A stretch of DNA of 64,000 nucleotides from Streptomyces mayonensis (GCF_018982965.1 NZ_JACBYP010000023.1:1-64000), one strand, 5' to 3'; numbered from the stretch's first letter, positions 8,826 to 17,134 are shown. A program made the numbers and translations. Notes: generated by a model not told the origin, from the sequence alone.

Positions 8826-9518
8826 TCACTGCGTGACGCTCGGTGCGATGGCGGCCAGGGTGCAGTCGTGGTTCGGGCGGCACTGCACGGCGAGGGTCAC
8901 AGCGCGGTCCTCGGCTCCGCCGCCGCCCTTCTTCCAGGAGATCTGCTGCTTGCCGTTGACGGTGACGACGTAGATGTACGCCTCGGTGATCGCGGACGGA
9001 TCCTCGGCCAGCGCCTGTTTGAACGCGCCGGGGTAGTGGCCCTCGGTGATGTGGGCAGTGGCGTGCTGGTCCTGGTCGGCCATCCGCGACCACAGCACCG
9101 GGTCGGGGACCTGGCCGGCGACCGAGGCCCAGTCGACGTACTTGGTCTCGGTGGTCATCCAGGCGCGCATGCCGGCGAGCTGCTGGTCGCGGCTGGTGTC
9201 GCGGGTATCGTAGGACCACAGCATCTGGGCCGCCGCCTTGGCGTAGGCGACCGGTTCGGCGACCTGCGGAGGCCCCGGCACCGATCCGGATCCGGAGGAC
9301 GGCTTCGGGGCGGCCTCGGGGGAGGACGGGCTGCCAGTCGGGGCGGGCGCGGCACTGTCCGGGACCTGGTGGCGGTTGCCGCCGCCGGTCCACAGGGCAA
9401 CGATCACGGCGAGACCGAGCAGGCCGGCGACGGCGGCAACGACGATCGCGATACGCCGGTTGCCCGACCAGCTAGCGCCGTACGAGGACAGCGAAAAGGA
9501 AGGGAAGCGGTTTCGCAT
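8826..9518 (-). CDS. Bitopic membrane protein of transfer operon (VirB8-like candidate)
   Basis: A 230-residue protein with one membrane helix near residues 23-45 (RRIAIVVAAVAGLLGLAVIV), a Pro/Ser-rich linker (about 50-85) and an extracellular domain of about 140 residues (YAKAAAQMLWSYDTRDTSRD to CTLAAIAPSVTQ) with two cysteines. This topology and the operon position fit VirB8/TcpC-type scaffold proteins with an NTF2-like fold, but sequence similarity is not evident by eye. The ATG overlaps the stop of the preceding gene (ATGA), so the two are translationally coupled. Confidence 0.65.
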   Translation of the reverse strand: MRNRFPSFSLSSYGASWSGNRRIAIVVAAVAGLLGLAVIVALWTGGGNRHQVPDSAAPAPTGSPSSPEAAPKPSSGSGSVPGPPQVAEPVAYAKAAAQMLWSYDTRDTSRDQQLAGMRAWMTTETKYVDWASVAGQVPDPVLWSRMADQDQHATAHITEGHYPGAFKQALAEDPSAITEAYIYVVTVNGKQQISWKKGGGGAEDRAVTLAVQCRPNHDCTLAAIAPSVTQ

Positions 9519-9832
9519 CAGTGGACCTGCGACCCCAGGCCGGAGAAGAAGGCGACGATGCCGTTGGCGGCGCCGAGGCCGAGGGCTGCGCCCGCGGCTA
9601 CGACGGCGCCCTTCTTTCCGTTGGCCTCGGCCTGGTGGCCACCGGTGTGGTGGCCCCAGGCCCAGACGCCGAGCGAGACGGCGAGGGCGCCGACGACGGC
9701 GATGATCCCGAACATGTTGATCGAGTTGACGACGTTCTTCAGCACGCTCAAGCCGGGCAGGCCGCCACCCTTGGGTGAGATTCCTGGGTCGTAGGCGAGC
9801 TGGATGACGCGGTCTGCGAGAGGGACGGACAT
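9518..9832 (-). CDS. Small two-helix membrane protein (DUF6112-like)
   Basis: A 104-residue protein with two hydrophobic segments, residues about 42-60 (NMFGIIAVVGALAVSLGVWA) and 76-98 (VVAAGAALGLGAANGIVAFF), separated by a basic loop. This is the size and topology of VirB2-type pilin or subunit precursors and of the DUF6112 family that accompanies SCO6880-type clusters in Streptomyces. No signal peptidase site is obvious. Overlaps the next gene by one ATGA. Confidence 0.65.
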   Translation of the reverse strand: MSVPLADRVIQLAYDPGISPKGGGLPGLSVLKNVVNSINMFGIIAVVGALAVSLGVWAWGHHTGGHQAEANGKKGAVVAAGAALGLGAANGIVAFFSGLGSQVH

Positions 9833-10003
9833 AGGTGTGGCGGGCTCCTTGCATACGCGGGCCCGGCGAGGGCCAACGGGAAGGTGAAAGCGGAGGGGGA
9901 GGCGAGCGGAGGGCGCGGAAGTGGCCTCGGCGCCCGGCTGCCGGGCGGGCCATGGGCAAGGTCGCGGCGACGGCGGCTCCGCGGGACTGCGGGCTGACCG
10001 GGG

Positions 10004-11134
10004 TCAGAGGATGCGGCGCGCGGCGAGAATGTCCCAGTCCTTGATCGGAGTGATCCGCACCGGCTTGGTGGTGCGCGGTGCCTCGATGACGAGGCCCTCG
10101 CCCATGTACATGCCGACGTGCTCGGGCCGTGCGGCGGTGCCGCGGCTGAAGATCAGGTCGCCGGGCTTGAGGTGAGCGGGGGAGACCGCCTTGCCTTCGC
10201 CCACCTGCGTGTACGTGGTGCGGGTGAGCGTGATGCCGGCATGGGCGTACGCCTGCTGCATCAGGCTGGAGCAGTCGCAGCGGCCCATGGGGCCGGGGCC
10301 GTGTGCGTTCGTGCAGGATCCGCCCCACTGGTAGAGCGTGCCGAGTTGGTGCATCGCCCACTCGATGGCCTTTCGGGCCTTGGGGTCGGCGTCCTTGGGG
10401 ATCGAGTAGCCCTTGGGGACGCTCCCTTCGGGGATGCGGCCGAAGCCGGAACCGTCCTGGCCCGGCATGCAGCTGGTCGTGCCGGTCGACGGCGTCTCGC
10501 CCTGGTTCGTGTCCTTGCCGTCCGCGTCATCGGCGCCGGGAAAGGTCTTGGCGATGGCGCTCTGCAGCGCGGTGGCCAGGCTTTCCCACTGCGCGTACGC
10601 GTCCGGCAGACCGGATTTCTGCACGGCTTGGGCGGCCTGGGTGACGGTCATCTGCTGCCAGCCGTCCACCTTGAGCAAGTGCTTGTAGAACTGCTCGCTC
10701 GCATAGGTGGGGTCACGGATCTGCTGGGCGCTGCCCCAGCCCTGGGAGGGTCGCTGCTGGAAGAGGCCGAGCGAGTCGCGGTCGCCGTAGCCCAGGTTGC
10801 GCAGGCGGCTCTCCTGCATCGCCGTGGCGAGCGCGATGATCTGTCCCTTCTTGGGGACGTCGAGGGAGAGGCCGGTGGCCACGATCGTCGCCGCGTTGGG
10901 GACCTGCTTGGCGGGCAGGTCCAGGCCCTCGACGTGCACGTCTTTGCCGGAGGCGCCGTCGAGGATCTTGGTGACCTGTTCGGCGATCTTGTCGCTGTCG
11001 ATGTCGCTCAGGCAGTTGCTGAAGGAGCTGTTGCTCTGCACGGCGTCGGCGGAGGAGGCGAGCATCATGCCGGTGCCGGCGAGCAGGATCGGGGAGAGGA
11101 AGACGACGCCGATGCCGGCGGCGAGCCCCTTCAA
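10004..11134 (-). CDS. Secreted NlpC/P60 cell-wall hydrolase with transglycosylase-like domain
   Basis: A 376-residue exported protein with an N-terminal hydrophobic segment (GIGVVFLSPILLAGTGMMLA). Residues about 98-160 (ATAMQESRLRNLGYGDRDSL, GLFQQRP) resemble a lysozyme-like lytic transglycosylase domain, and residues about 255-376 are an NlpC/P60 peptidase with catalytic Cys288 in CDCSSLM and His339 in PEHVGMY. Such two-domain hydrolases (VirB1/TcpG role) open the peptidoglycan for the mating channel. The only in-frame start is TTG at 11134. It is the first gene of the minus-strand transfer operon, facing the inverted-repeat control region. Confidence 0.85.
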   Translation of the reverse strand: MKGLAAGIGVVFLSPILLAGTGMMLASSADAVQSNSSFSNCLSDIDSDKIAEQVTKILDGASGKDVHVEGLDLPAKQVPNAATIVATGLSLDVPKKGQIIALATAMQESRLRNLGYGDRDSLGLFQQRPSQGWGSAQQIRDPTYASEQFYKHLLKVDGWQQMTVTQAAQAVQKSGLPDAYAQWESLATALQSAIAKTFPGADDADGKDTNQGETPSTGTTSCMPGQDGSGFGRIPEGSVPKGYSIPKDADPKARKAIEWAMHQLGTLYQWGGSCTNAHGPGPMGRCDCSSLMQQAYAHAGITLTRTTYTQVGEGKAVSPAHLKPGDLIFSRGTAARPEHVGMYMGEGLVIEAPRTTKPVRITPIKDWDILAARRIL

Positions 11135-11650
11135 CCTGAGCGGACCGCTCGCCGGTCAGCGGTTTCGGGCCTGGGTGGGTAGCGAGACGTCATGAACGGC
11201 TCCTTGAGGGGTGCGGTGTCCGGCGTGCCGCGGGCGCGAGGCGTGGTGGAAGGACGCGGCGGCCGGGGTGGGCGATCGGAGGCGGGCCGGTGGGGGCGAG
11301 TTGCCGCTCGCTCCGTGTGTGGCCGTGCCGTGAGCTAGGTATGCCGGGGCAGGGGTACCTCCATGAGGTGCGGCAGGGGAGTAGCCAGCGGCGGGACCCG
11401 CCCGGCGGTTCAAAAACAGTAGGCGCGAATCGGCGGTTGACCAAAAAGCTCGGCGGGAGGTGCCGGAAACCGGCACCTCAGCACGGCACTTCTTGGTCGT
11501 CGGCGGATTCGCCTCTACAGTTTTTGGACTCCCCCTCGCCTTCCTTCGCCTGTCGCCATGGGCTTCTGCACGCCCATGTTCGGCCCGCAAGGACTCCTGC
11601 GCGAGGCGGGGTTTCCCTCCGCGTTCCCGCACCCGAATAGGGGTTCCTCT
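11135..11650. promoter_or_regulatory. Divergent control region between transfer and cargo operons
   Basis: About 500 bp without a convincing gene, lying between the first gene of the minus-strand transfer operon and the methyltransferase gene that opens the plus-strand operon. It must hold both promoters. The main structure is the long inverted repeat at 11409-11528, with a TTGACC hexamer in its left arm (11437) that could be a -35 element. No confident -10 boxes were identified. Confidence 0.6.
11409..11528. repeat. 120-bp imperfect inverted repeat
   Basis: The left arm (11409-11466) and right arm (11470-11528) are imperfect reverse complements across nearly 58 bp, with an AAA centre. Outer parts pair CAAAAACAGTA with TACAGTTTTTG, middle parts pair GAATCGGCGGTTGACCAAAAA with TTCTTGGTCGTCGGCGGATTC, and the innermost part is the perfect palindrome GGTGCCGGAAACCGGCACC. 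Two symmetric halves suggest binding of a dimeric or tetrameric regulator or initiator. The inner palindrome contains the same TGCCGGTTTCCGG motif as the repeats inside the HTH gene at 57 kb. Confidence 0.85.
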
Positions 11651-12406
11651 TTGCCTTTTTCCCTGCACCAGGGCGACGCTCTGGCCGTCCTCTCCGGTCT
11701 CCCGGACGGCTGCGTCGACACCGTCATCACCGACCCGCCGTACAACAGCGGAGGCCGGACCGCGAAGGAGCGCACCACCCGCTCCGCGAAGCAGAAGTAC
11801 ACCTCCGCCGACGCCAAGAACGACCTCGCCGACTTCACCGGCGAGAACATGGACCAGCGCTCCTACGGCTTCTGGCTGACGCAGATCATGACCGAGGCGC
11901 ACCGGCTGACGAAGACCGGCGGGACCGCGCTGCTGTTCACCGACTGGCGCCAGCTCCCCACGACCACGGACGCGATTCAGGCGGCCGGGTGGCTGTGGCG
12001 GGGTGTGCTGGCCTGGCACAAGCCGCAGGCCAGGCCACAGAAGGGCCGGTTCACCCAGAACTGCGAATTCATCGTCTGGGCATCCAAGGGGCCGATCGAC
12101 GGCTCCCGCAACCCCGTCTACCTGCCCGGTATGTACTCGGCTTCGCAGCCCTCGGGGTCCAAGCGCCAGCACATCACGCAGAAGCCGGTCGAGGTGATGC
12201 GCGAGCTGGTCAAGATCAGCCCCGAAGGCGGCACGGTCCTCGACTTCTGCGCCGGCTCCGGCTCCACGGGCGTCGCCGCCCTGCTGGAAGGCCGGGACTT
12301 CATCGGCGTGGAGAAGACCGAGCACTACGCGTCGATCGCGGCCGACCGGCTCACCGGGACGATCCGCGCAACCCTCACCAAGGACGACGTGGTTCTCGCA
12401 ACCTGA
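11651..12406 (+). CDS. Orphan DNA N4/N6-methyltransferase
   Basis: A 251-residue site-specific DNA methyltransferase. Catalytic motif IV is ITDPPYNSGG near residue 27, followed later by HITQKPVEVMRELVKISPEG and the AdoMet-binding motif I DFCAGSGSTGVAAL near residue 210, so the order is that of the beta class (adenine-N6 or cytosine-N4). TTG at 11651 is preferred because the homologous region starts there (FSLHQGDAL) and AGGGG precedes it. No restriction enzyme is encoded nearby, so it may protect the element from host restriction or act in regulation. Confidence 0.85.
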   Translation: MPFSLHQGDALAVLSGLPDGCVDTVITDPPYNSGGRTAKERTTRSAKQKYTSADAKNDLADFTGENMDQRSYGFWLTQIMTEAHRLTKTGGTALLFTDWRQLPTTTDAIQAAGWLWRGVLAWHKPQARPQKGRFTQNCEFIVWASKGPIDGSRNPVYLPGMYSASQPSGSKRQHITQKPVEVMRELVKISPEGGTVLDFCAGSGSTGVAALLEGRDFIGVEKTEHYASIAADRLTGTIRATLTKDDVVLAT

Positions 12407-12556
12407 GCCGCGTCTTCTCCCGCCGTGAGCGCAACCGGCTCCTTGCATAGCCGTCGGCACAGCACCCCGGAGCGGACGCGCGCTTTCACTGTCCGGTCGG
12501 TGCAAGGACGCTTTCGCCTGTCTCAATCCCGTGTCTCGTAGGAGGCCGAACTTTCA
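12407..12556 (+). other. Intergenic region before DUF4913 gene
   Basis: Contains an excellent ribosome binding site (TAGGAGG) 13 bases before the ATG at 12557 and a loose inverted pair TTGCAT/GGTGCAAG. No gene is visible. Confidence 0.4.
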
Positions 12557-13198
12557 ATGCCCGAATCCGCTAAGCCGTCTGACGCTGGAGAGTTGGAGCC
12601 GGTTCGTATTCCGGATCCGCAGTTGGAGGGAATCGAGGCGAGCGTGCGGCAGCTCATGGAGCAGTCGGCGCAACAGGCTCAGCAGCTTGACCACCTCGCG
12701 TCCGCGCCGGCACCGAGTGGCTCACCCTTCGCCGCGTTCGGCATGCCGGGCCTCGGCGGACCGCCGGCGCCCGCTCCGCCCGAGCCCCGCCCGATCCTGG
12801 AACTCGCCGGGGAGGAACGGGAAGACGAACTCGACGCCCTCTCGGACTGGGTCGACGACTTCTTCCTCCCGGTCTACGGAGCCGAGGTCACCACCGCGGC
12901 GCCCTGGTGTCTGCAGTGGCAGGAACACGACGACGTGGTGGCCTGGCTCCATGCCCTGTGGCTCGCCTACCAGCAGCACAAGGACCCCGAAGCCGGTCTT
13001 TCCGGCCTGTTCGTGTGGCACCGGGACTTCCTCGCCCACGCCGTCGCCGCGATCCGCGCGCCGGGCGGACCGCTGTCGGCCTGCCTGACCTCTCCCGACC
13101 GGCCCGCGCATCGTCTTCTGCCCGGCCCGCCGCCGTCCCTGCGCACGGAGACGGCGGCCACGGTGGAAGCCGCCGAGCCGGACGAGCCGACGTCATGA
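12557..13198 (+). CDS. DUF4913 family protein
   Basis: A 213-residue protein. Residues about 95-175 contain the DUF4913 pattern: FLPVYGAEVTTAAPWCLQWQ, then VVAWLHALWLAYQQHK and FVWHRDFLAHAVAAI, a tryptophan-rich helical domain common on Streptomyces plasmids and integrative elements and of unknown function. The N-terminal 60 residues include a Gln-rich helix (QLMEQSAQQAQQLDHLA). Strong ribosome binding site TAGGAGG upstream. Its stop overlaps the ATG of the RelE-like gene. Confidence 0.8.
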   Translation: MPESAKPSDAGELEPVRIPDPQLEGIEASVRQLMEQSAQQAQQLDHLASAPAPSGSPFAAFGMPGLGGPPAPAPPEPRPILELAGEEREDELDALSDWVDDFFLPVYGAEVTTAAPWCLQWQEHDDVVAWLHALWLAYQQHKDPEAGLSGLFVWHRDFLAHAVAAIRAPGGPLSACLTSPDRPAHRLLPGPPPSLRTETAATVEAAEPDEPTS

Positions 13199-13680
13199 CC
13201 GCAGGAGCGGGAGAGCCCGCCTTCGGGCTGAGCTTCGACCCTCGCGCGCTGACCGATCTCCTTCAGGCCCCCAGCGATATCCGCGACCTCACCCTCGCCT
13301 ACCTGCAGGAAGTGGTGAACGCGCAGCGCTTCGGACAGCGTCTCGACGGCGACCTGGAGGGATTTCGAAAGCTGTATGTGGACCGCCGCAAGGACTGGCG
13401 CGTCGTCTACGCCGTCCGACCGGCGCCTGCGGAATCCACCCATTCCAAGGAGATCCACGTTGTCGCGATCCGGCCGCGTGCGGGCAACGACGTCTACGAC
13501 GAGGTAGGCCGCCGCTTGGGGATGACCCGCCGGCCGCTGAGCGCTCGGACGCACGCGGCCCGCTCGTGTTCCCCGCAGCTGACCACCCGTGCTCCCGTGC
13601 CCCGGCCGGGTCCGCCGCCTACCGGACTGCCGGGTCTACCCCGTCCCGCACTCAATTCCGGGCACCATCCCACCCGCTGA
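13195..13680 (+). CDS. RelE/ParE-like toxin with extended tail
   Basis: A 161-residue protein whose first 115 residues have the RelE/ParE pattern: FDPRALTDLLQ, LDGDLEGFRKLYVDRRKDWR, VVYAVR and EIHVVAIRPR, ending in VYDEVGRRLG. RelE toxins cut ribosome-bound mRNA, while ParE members poison gyrase. The basic Pro-rich tail (about 45 residues) is not part of the family. No typical antitoxin gene is adjacent; the DUF4913 gene just upstream, which overlaps it, is the only coupled partner. A toxin role is therefore inferred, not established. Confidence 0.7.
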   Translation: MTAGAGEPAFGLSFDPRALTDLLQAPSDIRDLTLAYLQEVVNAQRFGQRLDGDLEGFRKLYVDRRKDWRVVYAVRPAPAESTHSKEIHVVAIRPRAGNDVYDEVGRRLGMTRRPLSARTHAARSCSPQLTTRAPVPRPGPPPTGLPGLPRPALNSGHHPTR

Positions 13681-13697
13681 ACGACGGAGCGTCACCT

Positions 13698-14393
13698 TTG
13701 CCCCCTCAACCCGCGCCGTCCGCCCGGCGTGCGGTCACGCAGCTTGACCACCGCATCGAAGCGGTCACCGGCCACGACATCGACACCCTGTGGGCCTACC
13801 GTGACCGCGGCGTCCTCGACGAACCGCACGCCCAGCTGGTCGACCGGCACCGTACTCTGGCCAACGCGCAGATCGGCGTCACCTTCTACCTCAAGCTGCT
13901 CAACCGCCTCACGAGCGGTGAGTTCCCTGTCGACGGCGCCCTCTTCGTACGCATCGACCGCACCGCGGACCAGCTGGAGGAAGCCGCCGACGCGCGCGAC
14001 GCCGCCGCCCAAAAGGTGCTTGCCGCCCTGGAGCCCATCGAGGCCGCCGCCGCAGCATCGACGCCCGACGTAGGACGGCTCTCGAACGACGACCAGGCGG
14101 CACTGCTCGCCATCGCTGGCGGTGCCAAGCTCCACGAACACCTGCTGACAGGCCGACTGTCCGTGACCGCCTCCTCCGGCACCCGCATCCCCTATCCCCA
14201 GATGCAGCAACTGGAACACGCCGGCCTAATCGTCCGGGACACCAGCCACCCTGTGCACGCCGGGCAGCCCGTCTCCCTCACAGACGCCGGACGAGCCGCC
14301 TTGCTCGATGCCCGCCAGACCCCCACCACGCATGCGCCGAAGAGCCCGGCACGCCCCGGCGCCTCGCCGTCCACCCCCGCGAAGCGGCGCTGA
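13698..14393 (+). CDS. Hypothetical helical protein with winged-helix-like C-terminus
   Basis: A 231-residue protein from TTG at 13698 (GGAG upstream). The N-terminal half is a helical bundle (AVTQLDHRIEAVTGHDIDTL; HRTLANAQIGVTFYLKLLNR; RTADQLEEAADARDAAAQKV). Residues about 150-205 (PQMQQLEHAGLIVRDTSHPV followed by VSLTDAGRAALLDA) look like the last helix and wing of a MarR/winged-helix domain. Unrecognised overall. It begins a run of similar small helical proteins in the cargo operon. Confidence 0.6.
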   Translation: MPPQPAPSARRAVTQLDHRIEAVTGHDIDTLWAYRDRGVLDEPHAQLVDRHRTLANAQIGVTFYLKLLNRLTSGEFPVDGALFVRIDRTADQLEEAADARDAAAQKVLAALEPIEAAAAASTPDVGRLSNDDQAALLAIAGGAKLHEHLLTGRLSVTASSGTRIPYPQMQQLEHAGLIVRDTSHPVHAGQPVSLTDAGRAALLDARQTPTTHAPKSPARPGASPSTPAKRR

Positions 14394-14421
14394 CCTCCAC
14401 CGATCCACCGAAAGGCTCTTG

Positions 14422-15159
14422 TTGCCCCCCACCGAACCGGCGCCGGCCCGGAAGTCCATCCCCCACGTCGACTTCGCGCTGGACGACCTCGATGCCGACG
14501 AGGAGCGATACCTCGACTTCTACCGCAAGGTCGTTATCCACGAGGACATGCTCGTCCCCCTCGCCCAACACCACGACGGCCCGAACAGCTACTACGTGCT
14601 GTTCGACCGCGCCGCCACTTGGGGCCCCGGCATGCCTCAAGTCTTGGCCGTTCACCTGCAACGAGACTACGAGAAGCAGACGTTCAGCTTCGAGCAGGCG
14701 GCGTTGCCGCTGCCCGCGATGGCGCAGTCCTGGCTCATCCACCGCGGCTGCCCACCCGACGCCATCAGTCTCGACCCCGACCTGGGCCCACCACCGGCGG
14801 ACGAGGCCACGCGAGCACTGGAGCGACGCCTCGCCGAAGACGGCGACCGCTATGCCACGGGCTACTCCTACACCAGCGACGACCCCGACGACATGGTCAT
14901 CGTCGTGGTTCTGCGTGCCCGAGACGAGCAAGCCCCCAGCCCGTTCCGCGTGGTGGTCGAGGAGGTCGACACGGGGACGTGGACGCACACCCTGCGCGAG
15001 GGCGGCTTCGACACGGCAGGGGAGGCCATGCAGTGGTGCGACGACCGCCTCACCGGCGAGGCCGGCCTTCTACCGCCGGCCCGCCCAGCAGCCACCACCG
15101 GCCAGCCGGCCCCTGTCGCCAAGACCCCCGCCCCGCGCCCCTCCGGCCGCTCGCGCTGA
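14422..15159 (+). CDS. Hypothetical protein
   Basis: A 245-residue acidic protein (IPHVDFALDDLDADEERYLD, YYVLFDRAATWGPGMPQVLA, DMVIVVVLRARDEQAPSPFR) with an alternating sheet/helix look and a Pro/Ala-rich C-terminal tail. Two tandem TTG codons at 14419 and 14422 could start it; the second has better spacing to AAAGG. No family recognised. Same strand and close spacing place it in the cargo operon. Confidence 0.6.
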   Translation: MPPTEPAPARKSIPHVDFALDDLDADEERYLDFYRKVVIHEDMLVPLAQHHDGPNSYYVLFDRAATWGPGMPQVLAVHLQRDYEKQTFSFEQAALPLPAMAQSWLIHRGCPPDAISLDPDLGPPPADEATRALERRLAEDGDRYATGYSYTSDDPDDMVIVVVLRARDEQAPSPFRVVVEEVDTGTWTHTLREGGFDTAGEAMQWCDDRLTGEAGLLPPARPAATTGQPAPVAKTPAPRPSGRSR

Positions 15160-15196
15160 GCGCTCAGCCCCACACGGTCGGGGCAACATAGCCGAC

Positions 15197-15223
15197 GATC
15201 GCCGGTTAGCCAAACCGGCGATT
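15197..15223. promoter_or_regulatory. Hairpin in front of SH3-domain gene
   Basis: The sequence GATCGCCGGTT-AGCC-AAACCGGCGATT forms an 11-bp stem in a 147-bp gap between genes. It is not followed by a T-run and lies upstream of TTATACA (15233), so it could be an operator or attenuator for the next gene rather than a terminator. Its CCGGTT core resembles parts of the inverted repeat at 11.4 kb. Confidence 0.45.
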
Positions 15224-15306
15224 CTCCGGACTCTTATACAGCCGCCGGAACAACCCCCGCGGCCCCTTCCCCGCATTCCCTGTGCCTTCACGGAGGTCTC
15301 TTCCGC

Positions 15307-15652
15307 ATGCGCTCCACCCGAATTGCCATACCCGCGGCGATGCTTGGCGCGCTCACACTGCCGGCGCTGTCCACAACCCCCGCCAGCGCCGCGACCGTAC
15401 CCACCGCCATCCCCGGCGTGAGCTGCCACAACCTGCCGCCGCTCCCGTACGCGGTGCACGCCAAGGCCGTGACCATCCGGTCCAAGGCCAGCTCGAAGTC
15501 CACCGCGCTCGGCGTGCTCTACAAGAGCCCACAAGTTCAGCGTGGCCAAGAAGAGCGGCACCTGGCTCTACATCACGGACAAGACGACCGGCGTCAAGGG
15601 CTGGGTCTCCGGCACGTACGTCTACCGCGACGTCCGCATGTGCCTGGACTGA
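15307..15652 (+). pseudogene. Secreted SH3b-domain protein, frameshifted
   Basis: A signal peptide (MRSTRIAIPAAMLGALTLPA, cleavage probably after ASA near residue 28) leads into a bacterial SH3 domain starting at KAVTIRSKASSKSTALGVLY. After codon 73 the frame is lost; adding one base to the frame (about 15526-15533, AGCCCAC) restores KFSVAKKSGTWLYITDKTTG followed by VKGWVSGTYVYRDV and a stop at 15652. The intact product would be about 114 residues, an exported wall-binding or enzyme-inhibitor type protein. Either a real single-base insertion or a base-calling error. Confidence 0.7.
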
Positions 15653-15750
15653 CCGGAATCCGGCACGCCCCGCTAAGCGGCGGGGCGCCGAGTACAGCCG
15701 CCCCTCACATTCCCCAGGCACCGGCCTTTCCAGAGTAGGAGAACCCCTTT

Positions 15751-16233
15751 TTGACTGACGGCATATCCGATGAGTCTGCGGATGTCGTGGGCGTGCTCAC
15801 CGAACGGATCGAGGCCCGCTTCGACATGGGCATGGACCAGCTGAAGGCCGCGGTCGCCGCCGCTCCGACCGCGAACCCCGACGCCACCGACGTCGTCAAG
15901 TGGCACGGCCTCCTCGTCGAGGCCCAGTCCGTGCTGGAGCGCGCGGAGGACGACCTCCTCGCAGCTCTTGAGACCCAGCCCAGCGAGGTCGACGACCCGA
16001 CGACGGGCCTCGACGACCGGGTGAGCGCCGCGGTCACCACCCGCGACGGCCGGGCCATGGTCGTGCGGTGGCTCCTCGACCCGGACGCCCCGGGAAAGAA
16101 GGACCTCGCCGAAGGGCGCCTGGCCCGCCTCCGGCCCCGGAGCGGCCCGGCGGTGCAGACCAGCGCCCCCCACCGGCCGCCAGGGACACCCGCGCCGGCG
16201 TCGGCGTGGCGGCCGGCACGGTCCGCCCGATGA
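15751..16233 (+). CDS. Hypothetical helical protein
   Basis: A 160-residue protein from TTG at 15751, preceded by AGGAGAACCCCTTT. The first 95 residues are helical (LTERIEARFDMGMDQLKAAV; LLVEAQSVLERAEDDLLAAL), and the rest is basic and Pro-rich. Similar in size and style to the two next products, so these may be diverged duplicates. The stop overlaps the next ATG (ATGA). Confidence 0.55.
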   Translation: MTDGISDESADVVGVLTERIEARFDMGMDQLKAAVAAAPTANPDATDVVKWHGLLVEAQSVLERAEDDLLAALETQPSEVDDPTTGLDDRVSAAVTTRDGRAMVVRWLLDPDAPGKKDLAEGRLARLRPRSGPAVQTSAPHRPPGTPAPASAWRPARSAR

Positions 16234-16673
16234 GCCGGGACAAGGCCAGCACCATGGACACCGACTTGCAGAAGGTCTTCGGGAGCCCGCTACCCGACCT
16301 GTACGAGGCGGTGTCCGGCCCCGATGCTCCACCCGCGCTCGCCCGCGCTCTGGAGCTGCGCTCGTTTCTGGCGCTCACCGAGGAGCAGGTCGCTCGCGTC
16401 CGCGACCGCGTTCACGCCGACATGGATCCCGACCGTGACATGGGCGAACTGTCGGCGGACACGCTGCGCTTCGACGCGCAGTGGCTGGAAGCGGCACTGG
16501 AGGCCCGCGACGGCTACCGCGCCGCCCTCGGCGAGCTGCTGCGCACCATGCCCCCGCCTGACCGGCATGCCCAGCCTGTCCGTACGGCTCAGCTCAGGGC
16601 CACCGCCACCCTGCGCCCGTCTGCCGCCCCGGCACCTCAGCGTGCCGGGGCGGCCCGGGCCCGCCGACCGTAA
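16230..16673 (+). CDS. Hypothetical helical protein, paralogue of next gene
   Basis: A 147-residue protein. Its core (VFGSPLPDLYEAVSGPDAPP; ALTEEQVARVRDRVHADMDP; DRDMGELSADTLRFDAQWLE) can be aligned by eye with the core of the protein encoded immediately downstream, including the shared DPxRxxG turn between two long helices. Function unknown. Coupled to the previous gene by a four-base overlap. Confidence 0.6.
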   Translation: MSRDKASTMDTDLQKVFGSPLPDLYEAVSGPDAPPALARALELRSFLALTEEQVARVRDRVHADMDPDRDMGELSADTLRFDAQWLEAALEARDGYRAALGELLRTMPPPDRHAQPVRTAQLRATATLRPSAAPAPQRAGAARARRP

Positions 16674-16683
16674 AAGTTCCCGT

Positions 16684-17091
16684 TTGCCCGACCTGACGTC
16701 CACCGACATAGCCGGACGGATCGAGGGCCTGTACGGCGCATCGCTCGCCGACCTCGAAGCTCACGCACAGGAGCAGCCCCCCGGCATGCTCTCGGCCGTG
16801 CTTGGCATGCACGACGCCCTCGCCCTGGCCGAGCGCAGCATCGACTTCCACCGCGACCACGTCACCCGGGCCCTTGACCCTGAGCGGCAGATCGGCCCGC
16901 AGGAGGTCTCCCACCTCCTCGACGGCGTCCGTCGGCTCGCCGAGGCCGTCGCCGTCCGCGAGGCCCAGGCCACTTCGGTTACCGCCGTCCTGCAGAGCCT
17001 GGCCCGCGTTTCAGCCCCGACGCCGCCGACTTCCTCGCCGCCTGCTCCGGCGCCGCCTCGTGTGCCCCCGAGTCCGGCGCGCAGCCGCTGA
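16684..17091 (+). CDS. Hypothetical helical protein, paralogue of previous gene
   Basis: A 135-residue protein from TTG at 16684. It has the order LYGASLADLEAHAQEQPPG, ALALAERSIDFHRDHVTRAL, DPERQIGPQEVSHLLDGVRR and a Pro/Ala-rich tail, matching the upstream paralogue helix by helix. Function unknown. The weak upstream region contains no clear ribosome binding site, so translation may depend on the preceding gene. Confidence 0.55.
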   Translation: MPDLTSTDIAGRIEGLYGASLADLEAHAQEQPPGMLSAVLGMHDALALAERSIDFHRDHVTRALDPERQIGPQEVSHLLDGVRRLAEAVAVREAQATSVTAVLQSLARVSAPTPPTSSPPAPAPPRVPPSPARSR

Positions 17092-17134
17092 CCCGCGGGC
17101 GACCCCCTTCTTCATTCACCCAGGAGTTTCTCCC

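Noticed and set aside
7875..9794. Very long plus-strand open frame (639 codons) opposite the TrbL-like and membrane protein genes
   Set aside because: Composition is Gly/Val/Ala/Arg-rich without domains; it is an antisense shadow caused by high GC, and the minus-strand genes are convincing.
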